Assembly: GCA_009746045.1 (NCBI GenBank)
Contig: RPFO01000104.1
Span: 6,081,395-6,145,394 of the forward strand
Reading direction: 5' to 3'
Length of the DNA stretch: 64,000 bases
Source: Mesostigma viride
Taxonomy: Eukaryota; Streptophyta; Mesostigmatophyceae; Mesostigmatales; Mesostigmataceae
The position numbers and the translations under genes were made by a program. This document shows positions 27,329 through 39,399 of this stretch, one piece after another. Below the pieces are notes generated by a model, which worked only from the letters and a program-made list of their open reading frames with translations, ran no database searches and was not told the origin of the DNA. Within the stretch, counting starts at the first letter, position 1. Each line of letters begins with the position of its first letter.

Positions 27329-30300
27329 ATGGCCAGGTCTGACCTGCCTGCTGTTGACGTTAGGCCAGTGAACACTGTGGGTGCTTCTGACCCTGCTGTC
27401 CCTGTGGGTCCTCCTGTACCAGGTCACTTACTCAAGTTTCAGGCTAGGCTCCTCAACGTGCCAGTCCCCTTGGCTCAGCCAGCTTGCTTGTTTATGATTG
27501 ATTCTGGTGCTGGCAGTAATTATATTGCTGCATCCTTGGTGCAGGAGTTGAAGTTGCCTGTGTTGGCCCACCCCACACCTGTCATGGTGCAGTATTCTGA
27601 TGGCAGGAGAAGCTGCTCACCTGGCTATGTGCAGCTCATCTTCCAAGTTTGTTCATCCCAGACTTTGGAAGTGACAGCAGATGTCATTCCCCTCACGGCA
27701 GCAGATGTGATTTTGGGGATCCCATGGTTGTCTGACACCAATCCTGCTATTTCTTGGCCTGACAGGGTGGTCCAGTTCAAGGATGGGACAGTGTGGGATG
27801 CTACCTGTGTGTTGCCAGGGGGGAGAAGAACAGCCACTGAGTGCTGTTCCACACAGACAGCTGTCAATGATGGCAAGGGAGGGGAAGCAGGTGCGAAAGG
27901 GGTGGATCAAGAGCCGACTTTGGAGGAGAAACGGGCTGCCCTACTGAAGCATGTGTGGTCTGCCAAGCATACTCTGTCTTATTTGGCCACCTATCCAGTG
28001 GAACACATCTTTTTCCTGCATTTGGTGCCTAATGAACCTGAGTCTGCTAGTGGTCATTCTGTCAATGCTGTCAGTTCTACTGTCACCACTGAGCAACAAC
28101 AGCAGCATGATGCCTTGTTGGACAGGTATGGAGCCATCTTTGAGGACAAGATGCCCCAGTATCCTCCTGAGGGACCCATCACACATGTCATCAAGTTGGT
28201 AGAGGGTGCTCGTCCTCCTTTTGTGCCTATGTACAGGATGGGCCCTGCAGAGATGGCAGAGCTGAAGACCATACTTATTGGCCTGTTGGAGGCTGGTCTG
28301 ATCCTCCCAGCTAACAGTCCTTTCAGTTCTGGGTGTTTGCTTGTACCCAAGCATGATGGGGGGTGGAGGTTGTGCATTGACCTGAGGGGACTGAACAAGG
28401 TGACTGTCAAGTCCAGGTACCCTCTGCCCAGAATTGATGAGTTGCTGGAGAGGACTGCAGGAGCTGCCTTCTTTACCAAGTTTGACCTCAGGCATGCTTT
28501 CTGGCAGATCAGGGTGGCTACTGAGGACATCCCCAAGACGGCCTTTTCTACCCATGGGGACAGTTCCAGTGGACAGTAATGCCCATGGGTGCCTCTAACA
28601 GTCCTGCCACTATGCAGATGTTTGTCAATGCCATCTTTGGCCACCTGACTGGAAATGCCCTGCCCCAGATCTCACCTGACCTTCGCAACCCCAGGTTCAA
28701 GGACATTGCCCACTTGTGTGACACTACCAGGGTGGTCTTCAGGACTTGTGTGGTCGTCTACCTGGACGACATTCTGGTACACTCTCGTACCTTCAGGGAG
28801 CACCTGGAGAACGTGGAGGAGGTCCTTAAGGTGATCCATCAGTATCATCTGTCGGTGAAGAGGTCCAAGGTGGAGTGGGGCCAAGAGGTGAAGTTTCTGG
28901 GCTACCAGCTGAGCGCTGCAGGTATGACTCCTGAGGCCAGCAAGGTCTCTGCTGTTTTGGAGTGGCCTGTGTTGAAGTCAGCTCAGGATGTCAGATCCTT
29001 TCTGGGCCTGGTGGGCTGGTACCGACGGTTCATCCCTGACATGGCGGCCATCTCTGGTCCCCTGTTAGCCCTGCTCAAGAAGGATGTTCCCTTTGAGTGG
29101 ACTGCAGCATGCCAGCAAGCTTTTGATGTGTTGAAGCAGAAGCTTACCACTGCTCCCTTGTTGGTGGGCCCCAACCCAGACTTGCCATACCAGGTTAGGT
29201 CTGATGCCTCACAGGGTGCTATTGGTGCAGTACTAATGCAAGATCATGGTAAGGGCCCTCAACCAGTGGAATACATGTCCAGGAGTATGACGTCTGCAGA
29301 ACGTAACTACCCTGTTCATGAGCAGAGCTGCTGGGATTGGTGGTGGCCTGTCACAAGTGGGAACACCTACTGAAGGGGGCTCAGTTTTCTGTGGCCAGCA
29401 GCGCCAAGGATGGGCAGGGCAACGAGTCTATTACCCTGATGACTGACCACAGGCCCTTGGTACATGTGTTGGAACAGACCCGGATGAGTAAGAGGATGGC
29501 TGGATGGATGGAGTTCCTGGGGGGGTTTGGACCTTTCTCTGTGAGGTACATTCCTGGTACGCAGAATGTGGTGCCTGACGCCCTGTCCAGGAGGAGGGAT
29601 TTGATGGGAAGTTTTCATGAGGACTTGGACATCTGTGCTGCCCTGATTTCTGTGGTAGAGTGTGGAGCCTTGACTAGAGCTCAGGCCAACAACCAGAAGG
29701 TTTCTCAACTGTTGACACCACCTGTAGGGAATAACGGTGGTCCCGTGATGCTCATCGACCAGGGCTCTGTCCCAGAGTTGACAGGCGTCCAGGAGGGTGT
29801 CCAGTCACTGTCTGACAGTCTTAGGAGAAGTCCTGAAGGTGTGGTGCCCACTCCCACAGTGCAGCCAGGTGAGGGAGGCCCTGCTAGGCGCAGCAGAGGT
29901 AGGCCCAGGAAGTGGGTCATGGACCCTGTGTTGGTAGGCCGGTCCAAGGTGTTGGCCTCTCAGGTGATGGCAAGGTCAAAAGGGCCTATAGCTACTACTG
30001 TCTCATCCAAGCAGTTGGTGGCTAGCCCTGGGCAGGAAGAGGAGATGCAGATGCAGCCCCTGGGACCTGACAAGGACCTGGTGTTGCCTAATCCTTTAAA
30101 TATTTCCCTGCTGGACGTCATCAAGGCCTTCACCAAGACGGAGGACATGGCTACTGCAGCTATCCAGAGGGGCAACTTTGGCAATAGACCTGTAGAATAC
30201 TGGGAGGGCGTTCTGTATGTTCACACTCATGATGCAGAGCACACGGTGACTAGAAAAGTGTATGTGCCTGAGATGGCCATTCCCACAGTGTTACATTGTT

Positions 30301-31668
30301 TCCATGACGATGTGACTGCGTGTCATCCTGGTTATGCTAAGCTACTTCATGAGGTGCAGCAGAGGTTTTGGTGGCCTGGCCTTTATCAGGATGTTAAGGC
30401 CTATGTGGATTCCTGTGACTCCTGCCAGAGAAATAAGGTCAGGAACCAAGCCACGCCCATCTTTCCCATGGCTATGCCCATTCCCCTGCGCCCTTGGATC
30501 AGTGTGACTATGGATTTTATCTGTGGTCTTCCCATGTCAGATGGTGGCAATGACAGGATCCTTGTGGTCATGGACAGGCTTCCAGGATGTGCCATCTGAT
30601 TCCTTGCAATACTCATCTCACCGCTGCACAGTGTGTGGATTTGTTTATGAAGGAGATCTACCGTCTGCACGGCATGCCTAGAGTGATCATCACTGATCAG
30701 GACCCCCTTTGGCTGTCAGGGTTTTGGAAGTCATTCTTTGACATCCTAGACACTAAGCTGGCATTCGGTGTGGCATACAGGTGTGCCAGTACTGGGGCGG
30801 TGGAGAGGATGAACAGAATTGTCAGGGAGTGTCAAAAGCACTATTGTACCACGACAACAAGGACTGGGACAAGAAGCTACCTTTCATAGAGTTCGCAATC
30901 AACAACTCTCCTCTGGCTCCTCACCAGATGTCCCCCTTCGTGATCTGCAATGGCCAGTGTCCCTTGACACCATTCGACTTGGAACTGCCTGACAGAGACG
31001 CTGAAGGCCCTTTCCAGCGACGTCTTGGTTCAGTCCAGCAGTTGTTGGCTTCCTTCCAGGAGGCTCACAGCATTGTGGCTACCCAGCTGTTGAGGACACA
31101 GGACAAGTACCTGACTAACGCCTGGCAGCAAACGGTGGCCAGTCATTCCTTTGTAGCTCCTGGGGACTTGGTGTTGTTGGAAGCCAACAGAGTGCTGCCT
31201 GAGAAGGAGCAATGCAGGAAACTGCAACCACTCTGGTTGGGTCCTTACCCAGTGTTGGCACCTTCCACTATGGTACAGTGGTCCAGGTCCAGTGCCTTCT
31301 CACTGGAAGCTCAGGAATAATATTTTTCACCTAGCCAGCTGAAGCTGTACAGGCGCAACACCTTACCAGGCAGATTGTCTGCCCCTTTGCCTTATGAATT
31401 GGATTCTGAGGGGGAGAAGATCTATGAAGTGGAGCGGTTGTTGGCTCACAGGGTGAAGGGGAAAGGTCGTACTAAACAGTTGCAGTTTAAGGTACACTGG
31501 AAGGGAGAGCTAGAGGTGACTGCTACGTGGCTGTGGTTGTCTGATCTCACCAACAGTCACTCTGCTGTACTAGAGTATTGTCAGCGTCATGGATCACCTT
31601 GCCTGAGTGGTATGTCATGGGCTCTGAGCGGTGTGCTCCCCTTCATAGCTCCCAGTGAGCACTGCTAA
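27329..31668 (+). pseudogene. Gypsy element Pol: protease, RT, RNase H, integrase, chromodomain (frameshifted)
   Basis: Successive frames 27329-28579, 28579-29373, 29337-30599, 30587-30889, 30781-31320 and 31375-31668 form one polyprotein broken by about five indels or stops. Protease: MIDSGAGSNYIA near 27495. RT: PANSPFSSGCLLVPKHDGGW, then CIDLRGLNKVTV, KFDLRHAFWQI and YLDD at 28759-28770. RNase H: RSDASQGAIGAVL near 29200 and MTDHRPLVHVL near 29440. Integrase: CHPGYAKLL...CDSCQRN zinc domain (about 30320-30430), MDFICGLP, ITDQDPLWLSGFW and STGAVERMNR for the D, D, E triad. Chromodomain: YEVERLLAHRV...FKVHWKG at about 31420-31510. The segment between the RT primer-grip side and YLDD is longer than usual (insert around LRNPRFKDIAHLCD). 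Confidence 0.93.
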
Positions 31669-31676
31669 CCCTCTTT

Positions 31677-32994
31677 TTGGTGCTGTGTGTCTGTGGTTGC
31701 CAGCCATGGCCGACTCCCATCCTGAGGGGACACCCAGGCCACCTGCCAACCCAAGAGGACGTGAGGGCTACGTATGTCTTTCAGCACGACTACGCTGGCC
31801 CCAGAGCCACGGGCCCTTCGATCCAGGAAGACGCTGGGTTCGTGGAAGCCCATTTTCTCAATCTGTTCCAGCGTATGGTACATGATCAGCAACGGCACGA
31901 GCAGCGTCACGGGGCCTTGATATCAAGGTTGATTAATGTGGAGGGTCTGGTTACTCAGATGGCAGAACACTTGAGGGCTGGGCACATTCCACTGTGGGTT
32001 CTGCTGTGCCTGCAGTTTCTGAGGCTCCAGTAGCTCAGGAGGCTATCCCCACCCCGGTGGTCTCAGTCCCTCCCTACGGAGGCTCCTCCACCCCCTAAGG
32101 TGGTGGTACACTTGCCCAGGTCTGTTGTCCCAACAAAACAGGTGGAGCAGTTCTTGGACCACCGTAATTGTGCTCCTGGACAGTGCGAGTGGTGTAAATC
32201 CTTGTACACAGCCATGCAGGCCCTCGACCAGACAGTGGTGGAGGAGGGTGAACTAGTACCTGAGGGTATGGTAGAGTTGGCCCTGACTGTCTGCCCCCCA
32301 GTCTTGTGAGATTGGTCACCCATGGTGGCTTACATTATGCACACCGTCTTTGCAGTGTACCCGTGGCCTTCGTTTGACATGAGGCCGGTGGAGGGCCAGG
32401 ACTTGATGGAGGCTCTGCCCAGTGACCTGAGACTCGCCTTTGCAGAGCTCAAGCCAGTTGGATATTCCCAGACCTACACTGAGCTACTTGAGCAAGCTGT
32501 CAAGCAGGGAGAGTTTGACATGACTCCGTCGTCCAGCTGCTCTGTGATGTCTTGTTTTCCACACAAGGACAGCACGGTCTTTGTGGGGCTGCAGTTACCA
32601 AAGTTCCCTAACGAGCTGAGGGCCAGGCTCACACCTTTGAGGGTGCTGGTACCCATCTTGGGGCCAGGTGGGGGCCTATCAAGGCCTTTCTACAGCTGTG
32701 GTGGGCCTATAGCAGCTGGCTATGTCGCCATAAGACTGCCAGTGGCTGGGTCTTCGACCCCTCCGACAGGCTGTGGTCACTCTGTCCTACCCTGCCCAGT
32801 GCAGTAGGTTTTCAGCTGAGTTGGGCAAGGCTGCTGAGACCTGCTTGGCTATTCAGGTCAGCAGGAACTGGCCAGATCTGGTGTCCATGGTGGAGCATTT
32901 CCCAGTGTTTGGAACGAGGGGGAAGGATACGAAGAAGGGGGATTGGTTCACTTGTGAAGGGTTCCAGGATGGTTGGAGATGGGCTGTGGAGTGA
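31677..32994 (+). other. Coding-like region between chromodomain and 3' LTR, unidentified
   Basis: Four plus-strand frames (31677-32033, 32100-32309, 32322-32807, 32773-32994) give protein-like text in series. Examples are HFLNLFQRMVHDQQRHEQRH, QFLDHRNCAPGQCEWCKSLY and LPKFPNELRARLTPLRVL. They look like one further ORF broken by frameshifts, of the same decay level as pol. I recognise no family; CX2CEWC could be a zinc-binding pair. Sequence 32995-33323 shows only the run-up to the polypurine tract. Confidence 0.4.
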
Positions 32995-33323
32995 GGTGGG
33001 GATCCAGAATGGAGGAGGCCAGTTCTGATGTCCAGTCCAGATTTCCAGTAATGACAGTTCTGAGTTCATGGTAGTCTTGCAGTTGTATTATCCAGGCATG
33101 GTTGCCTGTGTGTTAGTCACTTGATGACATTTCATCTGTGGGTGAATTTGTCTTATTCAGGGTTGACATGATCAGATGATAATGAGATAGGAGGCCCTTT
33201 GGGGATGTAAAAACCCACTTGCTTGTCCCAAGAGGTGGTGGACTTCCTGTTTATTGTTGTGTTGTTTTGTGGAGGTTGTTGTTTTATTCTTCTTGGCTTC
33301 TAGGAACTGGGAGTTCCTGTCTT

Positions 33324-33333
33324 GAGGGGGAGA
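33324..33333 (+). promoter_or_regulatory. Polypurine tract
   Basis: GAGGGGGAGA ends two bases before the 3' LTR, the usual place for plus-strand priming. Confidence 0.8.
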
Positions 33334-33335
33334 TA

Positions 33336-34032
33336 TGTAACAACCAAATGTTACATCCAAAGTTTTCCTACTGTTGATCTTATTATGAGTTCTTTAGGAC
33401 AATTATTTGGAAGTTAGGAGGCTTCGACGTCTGAGATATTGGGCCTGCTGAGATCTGTAGAATTATTGTTCTACCCTCATTGGTCGTGGCCTGATCCACG
33501 TAGGGTACTTTGCATGGTTTTGTTCAGTCAGTCATAGATTCTCTTTAATACCGTTGTACCTGGTGGATCTGGTTCCAGGTCATGGAGATTTCGTATGTGC
33601 TGGCTTTGTGTTGTGTTGAGGATTCGGAGCTAAGATCTTATCTTGAGTGATCCTCACTTTTGATTGGTCCTTCCGGGTTAGGGCTGAGCCGACTCTGCGT
33701 GCACGATGACTTTTATCCTGTTTGTGGCGGCTGTGCACGTGTGCGTGTATGAGAACTAAAGCTATGGTGTAATTCAAGGGTTTCCTTGTTTCATCAATCA
33801 AACAACCCTCGCTAAAAGTCAACTATAACTTCAACAGATAGTCGACTTGGATATAACTTGTCTGTTGTGTCTAACAAGGGTGGGGACTCATTCCCTTAAC
33901 TGTTGAAGATCCATCTTCATTGCTTCTCTGGACGTGAAGTTATCTGTCGCGACTCCAACCCAGGTATAAAGATCTTTTCACATCAATGTTGAAACTGAGG
34001 CTGTTGCAAACACAACATTTTTAGTCGTTACA
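33336..34032 (+). repeat. 3' LTR of gypsy element
   Basis: 697 bp copy of the 5' LTR with the same termini, preceded by a purine run. Confidence 0.95.
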
Positions 34033-34037
34033 ATAGC
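34033..34037. repeat. Target-site duplication ATAGC (3')
   Basis: ATAGC immediately after the LTR end GTTACA. Confidence 0.88.
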
Positions 34038-35055
34038 TGGGCGTTTGCTTTGGTTTGAGTGATTTCACTCTGCTGTAAGTAATTATATTATTAATACATA
34101 TATGGTTTCTTGTAGCAACCATGCTGCTTTGGGGAATTATTATGTCCTCAAAAAGAAAGAACAGTGCAGCATGTTTAAAGTTGGCTACCAGATGGAGAAG
34201 AAACCAGATTATGTTTGAAGGGTTGGCACAAGCTTCCTGAAGAAAATTTCCAGTCTACAAGGTCCGGGACTATGGAGCCTGCAGAGGATGCTTCAAGAGC
34301 AATCTGAAACCTGCTGAATGCTGAAGGCCGACTGTGGAGGGTATATACAGATCAGCATCTGCATACGTGAGTTGCTGATGATGGATGTGTGATTCCAGTT
34401 GACCCTGTCCCTGGCCTGTGCATGTTCAGATTGATTGCTGTATGACAATCAGCATATGGAAGTTGTGATGGTTCCCAGGTGTGTTGCTGTAAAACCATAG
34501 GATTTGGTTTCCTCCTAGTTTGGAGTTGGCTGGCCTGGAAGTTATGATTGATCCCAGATGTGATGCTGTAAAACCATATAGTTTGGTTGTCTCCTCATTA
34601 TGGAGTTGGTTGGTCTTGGGATGATTTACTCTGTCCACGACTGTGTTGCTGTAAAACCATGGATTTGGTTTCTCCCAGGGTGATATGGGAGTTGGCTGGT
34701 CTGAGGACATGTTTCAGGGACTAAAAAACCTTAAGTACTGATGTTTGACCTCGGGGTGTTACACTGTCAGATGTGATATGGATCTGTGCACGAGGTAGCC
34801 CAAGGTTGGCTCCACGGTGTGGTGCCTTATTCAGCCTGGGTGGGGTTTTCTTCTCAGTGCCTCTATCATCTGATGCTTATGTGTACCCTGCAATGATGGT
34901 TGCTTCATGGTTATCAGTATGGTTGTTCCTGAATGAGTTTCAGCCTGACATGTACAGTTTGTATGTGAGGGTTGATCTGTGCTCTGGATAAGGGCATATG
35001 TGGCAGGCTGAAGGACCTACGAGAGGGGATCTGGACAATCTAGCCTAAGAATAAC
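34038..35055. other. No supported gene; contains a tandem repeat
   Basis: Continuation of the DNA split by the gypsy insertion. No recognisable coding domain; a three-copy tandem repeat occupies 34459-34700. Confidence 0.4.
34459..34700. repeat. Three degenerate ~80-bp tandem units
   Basis: Each unit contains TTGCTGTAAAACCAT (or GATGCTGTAAAACCAT), then TTTGGTT, then GGAGTTGGCTGGTC. Units begin near 34459, 34542 and 34619 and differ by substitutions and indels. Confidence 0.75.
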
Positions 35056-35059
35056 ATTA

Positions 35060-35817
35060 CGTTGTTTGCTGGATTTGCTTCAGATATGTATCCCTTGGTC
35101 CTTGCCACTAGAGATGTTAGTGCTTATCACGACATGTCCCAAGTTGAGAGGCATGTGGGCGTGGTTTGTTAGCTGCCACCTGTGGGCCCTATCATTGATG
35201 ATGCACAGCAGAATGCCTGATGAGGTGCTAAGGATGAGAAGCCTCGATCGTCATAGCCCAGTTGGTGGAGAGTACCCCTGATCTGATTTTGTCTGGGATT
35301 GACTTTGCCCAGCCTAACACCTTGGAGATCTTTGTTGACAGTTCCATGGATGCTCGCCAGGTCACTAAGGTCAGGGGGAGATCTGCTGCTCTGTTTGCTT
35401 TCTATCAGAGCAGGGCAAGTTTGTTCAGCTGGTACAGCAGACTGCCGAAGAGGGTCTGTATCAGTTCAGATGTGGCAGAGTGCAGGGCCATATGTGAGGG
35501 GATCCAGTCCAGTTTGTACATAAAGCTGGACTCAGCTGGCTTCAGTTACCCGGCCCTTGGTCCTTGCAGATGGAGACGTTAGTGCTGTAACAGACAGCAT
35601 GGGTATGGTCCAGTTTGTTCACAAGCAGCTGGCCAGGAGCCGGGATCTGGATTATTTGTTGCTGAAGGAGTTGGCCAGTTTGGTTGACTTGAAGCATATC
35701 CCTGGCGAGGAGAAGCCTGCTGATGCATGGACCAAGCTGCCACACAAGGCCCCAGCCCAGTACAATGTACTGAGGAAGCTCATGAATGCTGACTGTCAAG
35801 TCGGTCTATCTGTCTAA
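35060..35817 (+). pseudogene. Copia-type pol remnant C (RT connection and RNase H)
   Basis: Three frames in sequence align with element B. KLRGMWAWFVSCHLWALSL at about 35130 corresponds to its KLGWLCATCAPHLAFVS. EIFVDSSMDARQVTKVRGRS near 35325 corresponds to its MMDSSMESRVVTKVQAR. SSDVAECRAICEGIQS near 35462 is the RNase H Glu block; VTDSMGMVQFVHKQLA near 35590 is the Asp block; ADAWTKLPHKAP near 35720 is the terminal motif. It is more divergent from element B than remnant A is, so it represents another family. It runs directly into the TATA-containing LTR-like repeat, which is probably its 3' LTR. Confidence 0.8.
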
Positions 35818-35864
35818 AAGCTGAGAGCTGGGTGCTTAAGTCTCTGGATATCAGGCTGGGAGCT

Positions 35865-37271
35865 TGATTGTACATAATCCTGAGCACACCTTGAGGGGTG
35901 AGACATGTCTCTGGTGTGGGAATGTCTGACATTGTCTCTGATGGAGAGATGTCTATCTGGGGTTTTCATCTCAGTCTGAGGTTTCCCCAGATCTGTGGTT
36001 TGTGGGCGGGGTTCGATTCCCTGGTGCCGTCTTAAGGCGGAGTTTCAGCAAGGCGGACTGGCTGACCCATCCACCATGCTGGTGAGGTGGCGACAGGTCC
36101 CCTGATTTTCCACGGTTGGAATGAGTATATAGGAGCTTGTGGTTTTAGTTCATGTGCTTCGCATAGATGTTGTATCTGGTTCGATAAGGGGCAGCTTACC
36201 GGCGCCGACTCCCGTCTGGGGGTCAGCAATGTTTTCTGATGAGCTGTTGTGGGTGATCTGTGGGGTTTCGCCTAAGGTCCTGAAGGTTGTACATACTTCT
36301 CAAGTTCTTCACTGAACACCTATGGGCTGCCACAGTTAAGGCCAACCTCTTGTACATGGGTAACACAACGAGCCTCCCGGGAAGGGATAGGGACTCATTG
36401 TAATTTGTTTGTGCTCCTGAACCAGTATGGGTGCTATGTACATATAATAAGGAATCCAAGCTGACTGTCATGCCCAGCGGGTTGTGACTTGTAGTCGGGG
36501 AGGATGTCCAGTACCCATTGTGTGTGTTTGTATGTAGACTTGTGTGAGCTGCTACAGCTCAAGAAAAGAAAGGACTGGAGTTAACGCCAAGCGCATTGGC
36601 GTGTTCCTGATTCGGCATATCTCTACGATTCCAGCGGCACCGGAACGAGTTCATTCCGACAAGTATCAAGAAAGTTATGGTGTTCCGACTTCCCGGTCGC
36701 GCGCGAGCGCGAGCCGGCTGTTCTTCTAAGTCGTGCGTGAATATGTGCCGACGGCATATGGGGTCGACAGTAATTCCTGGGCTGACAGGAATTAGGTGCT
36801 GAACCTACGACGGTATTGGATTAATACGTCGTACGCAGGAAATAGGAACCTTAACCTGTGGTCTGTTGGTACCGCAGGCTTAGTCCTGGACTATTGGGTG
36901 CAGACGCAATAATCACTGTGGACTGTACTCTGTGGTCACTGTGCCTATATGGCAGACCTACTGTATAGGATCTGGACGCTGTACAGGTTGTTAATACTGT
37001 ACCGGGGGTGTTAATACTGAGCAGGCCTACGAGGCTGCTCAGGCCTAGCAAAGCACAGTGCACAAGTATATAAAGAATAATAGGCCAGTGCCAACTGGTT
37101 AGATCTCTTGCGAGCCCGTCTCACGTGTGTTGCCTTGACTTGGCAAACTCGTGTCTAAGCACTCACGTGCACGAGTGCTGTAAGCCTATATTTTTAACCA
37201 AGCTCCATTCCAACCATTCTCATGATGAATCTATCCGCGCGCATTGGAATCTATCTATCCCTACACATTGC
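35865..37271 (+). repeat. LTR-like repeat with TATA box, copy 2 (probable 3' LTR of remnant C)
   Basis: Begins TGATTGTAC 45 bp after the pol remnant's stop, preceded by a purine-leaning GGCTGGGAGCT. Nearly the whole 1.4 kb matches 5962-7401. TATATAAAG lies at 37067-37075. Confidence 0.7.
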
Positions 37272-39364
37272 GCTGTGCAACACCTTCCTAGCTGTGTATC
37301 TCAGTTGGCAAGATGACACGTGCTGCTGCCACCCCCTCCCTCAAGGCCGCCTGCTCCTTGTTGGGGTTCTCAGCATCCACCAGCTTCCACTTCTCTGCCA
37401 ACACTTCAAAAGGGTGTGATCAACTGCTACACTGTAGACGTTCCCCTTCACATTTAGGACCATGTAATAAGGAATACCGCACCTGCAGGCTCTCCTCTTC
37501 AGAGAAATGGCTGTGCCACTCCATGCAGATACAAGGGGGGGACAACCGCAGAAACGCTGCTCTTGACCAGGCTATAGCTGCTTGACATGGCGCCTGCCCA
37601 CTCCTTGTCCTCGCAGGCGTGCTCCAGCGGCGTTTGCAGCTCTGTCAGGCTCGTGACTTCACGCGTGATCTTTCTTGTACGATATGCCGGGGTACGCAGC
37701 AGAGTTCCTGACGCTGTCGTGCGTTAACGTCACCACTTTGCCCAGTGCCTGCCCGGAAGGTCTCCTCCGGAAGGGGATTATTAGATGGTGAAGCGCAGTT
37801 GTTAGACTGCGGATGCAGTGGGACCGCGATCGATTGATACGCCGGTTCAGGACTCAGGGGATGCAACGTCAAGTAGGACTTGATCGGCGCGCTGGAAGTA
37901 CACCTGGTTGTTATATTTGTTGCACCCCAGGCACTCGACCAGCGACGTCGGGAGCAAGCCCCGCCCACAGTTTATGCAGCGGGCAATGTTGCTCTGCCCA
38001 AGGGAAGTCATTAATCTGCAAGAAAATTACGGCGTCAAGGAGATTTAATCCACAACATGCATTGTTGCGCCTGTCAGATTTCCTATAATAAAGCTGACTT
38101 TTTCGGGAAAACTGCGTGCAACATCAGTGGAAACGCAAATTTAAGGGAATTGCTAAATGAGATTTCTTCAAAATGATATTAGGAATCGTTTGACAGTGTG
38201 CCCTACCACCAGGAGCGTCTAATCTGTGCCAGCCATTACCTCGAATACGCACGAGTGGCTGCGCTCGGCGCGCAAAACTGGCCACTGCTGCGTGTTTGCC
38301 CCCGGCCGCGCGCACACGCACACACCACACACACACTGCACACAAACTGTTTCCCGACATTTTTCTTGCATAATAAATTTCCTTATGTCAATGCCGATCA
38401 AACAAGCGAAATCCGGTACAAACTGGCTAATTCGTAATCCGTGCACCGGTAAATTTTCACGCTACCATAGCCTTCGCAATGCAATTTGCACTCAACATCT
38501 CCCGCGCGCACCGAATTTCGTCAAAAATTTTCCGGAATTTCCGCGGACACTTTGGCGCGGCGTCGGATTGATGTGGGAGCTGCATAGTACGCACATTAGC
38601 CTTGAGGAGGACTACACGAAGGAGCAGGTGTCAGACTCGCAAGAAAGCCGCTCTTGCCCGGCCACCAGATGTCGAAGCAGCCCGTACGTCCTCCCTTCAA
38701 GCTGCAGGCTGCTAGGCGTCCGTGTCGCATACACGTCCGCTGGCGGCATGACCTCCAAGACTTCGTCGTCTTCAATGTCAATGGACTGGCCTATCCCCCT
38801 TCCGGCGAGCCAGGTTGACGTCGCCCCGTGCAGATAGCACCGAGCGGCAATAGAATGGCGTTCTAATCGGCTTCGCCTCCGCTCGAGGCTGTCTTCCTTT
38901 CCGGACCCATGTCCTCGCGCCGCCCCGATCGGTGCTTGAGTCAGCGCATGGGGACACCGGCATGCCGTCACGCCCGCCAAGATACTCACCACTTCCTACG
39001 CCATCTAGTAGCTTGAACGGCTCCATGGCCGCCTTGTGCAACGTGGAGCGCAGTCCCCCTGCCTGGCTGCCACGAGCAGGTGGCGAGATCGCATGCTGCG
39101 CCACTTAATTGCACCGAAAGCTTAATGCGATTAAATTCACTATTTCCTCTTGCTCCCAGCCTAGCTCCCCAATGTCCCCGTCAGTAGTCATTCCACTTTC
39201 TTGACCCCTCCTCACCCTCCCCCCGCTGCCTGGCAGCCGCCCCCCGCCTCCGCGCCAAACCCTTCCCGCCCTCCCCCAGCTGCCCAGCCACCCCCCCGCC
39301 TTCCGTGCCAAACCCTTCGATCCAGCACATCTCAGCACCCTACCCCCCCATCAACCTCAGGCAT
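37272..39364. other. No firm gene; weak minus-strand coding signal at 38612-38800
   Basis: Mixed sequence. On the minus strand, 38785-38612 reads SIDIEDDEVLEVMPPADVYA, continues to a stop with even composition, and follows a possible AG acceptor. A candidate upstream piece (Met at 39026, GTGAGT donor at 38989) does not join it in frame. No family is recognised. The stretch 39150-39340 is C-rich low complexity. Confidence 0.25.
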
Positions 39365-39399
39365 TTAGTCTGGCTAGCTGGCACAATGCGGCGCAACTG

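Larger units (their letters stand above)
24633..34032 (+). mobile_element. Full-length Ty3/gypsy chromovirus-type retrotransposon
   Basis: Direct LTRs of about 700 bp (24633-25334 and 33336-34032) begin TGTAAC and end GTTACA. The 5-bp ATAGC flanks both ends (24628-24632, 34033-34037). A primer site follows the 5' LTR and a polypurine tract precedes the 3' LTR. Inside are gag, then pol in the order protease, RT, RNase H, integrase, chromodomain, as expected for Ty3/gypsy chromoviruses. The LTRs differ by roughly a dozen small changes by eye, so insertion is recent, yet pol has at least five frameshifts. That may be decay or assembly error in homopolymers. Confidence 0.96.

Noticed and set aside
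35249-35270. Match to a tRNA A box (TAGCCCAGTTGG)
   Set aside because: No B box or cloverleaf follows; the sequence lies within the copia-type pol remnant.
38990-39104. First exon (Met at 39026, GTGAGT donor) for a minus-strand gene
   Set aside because: It does not join the downstream coding-like segment in frame at the only visible acceptor.
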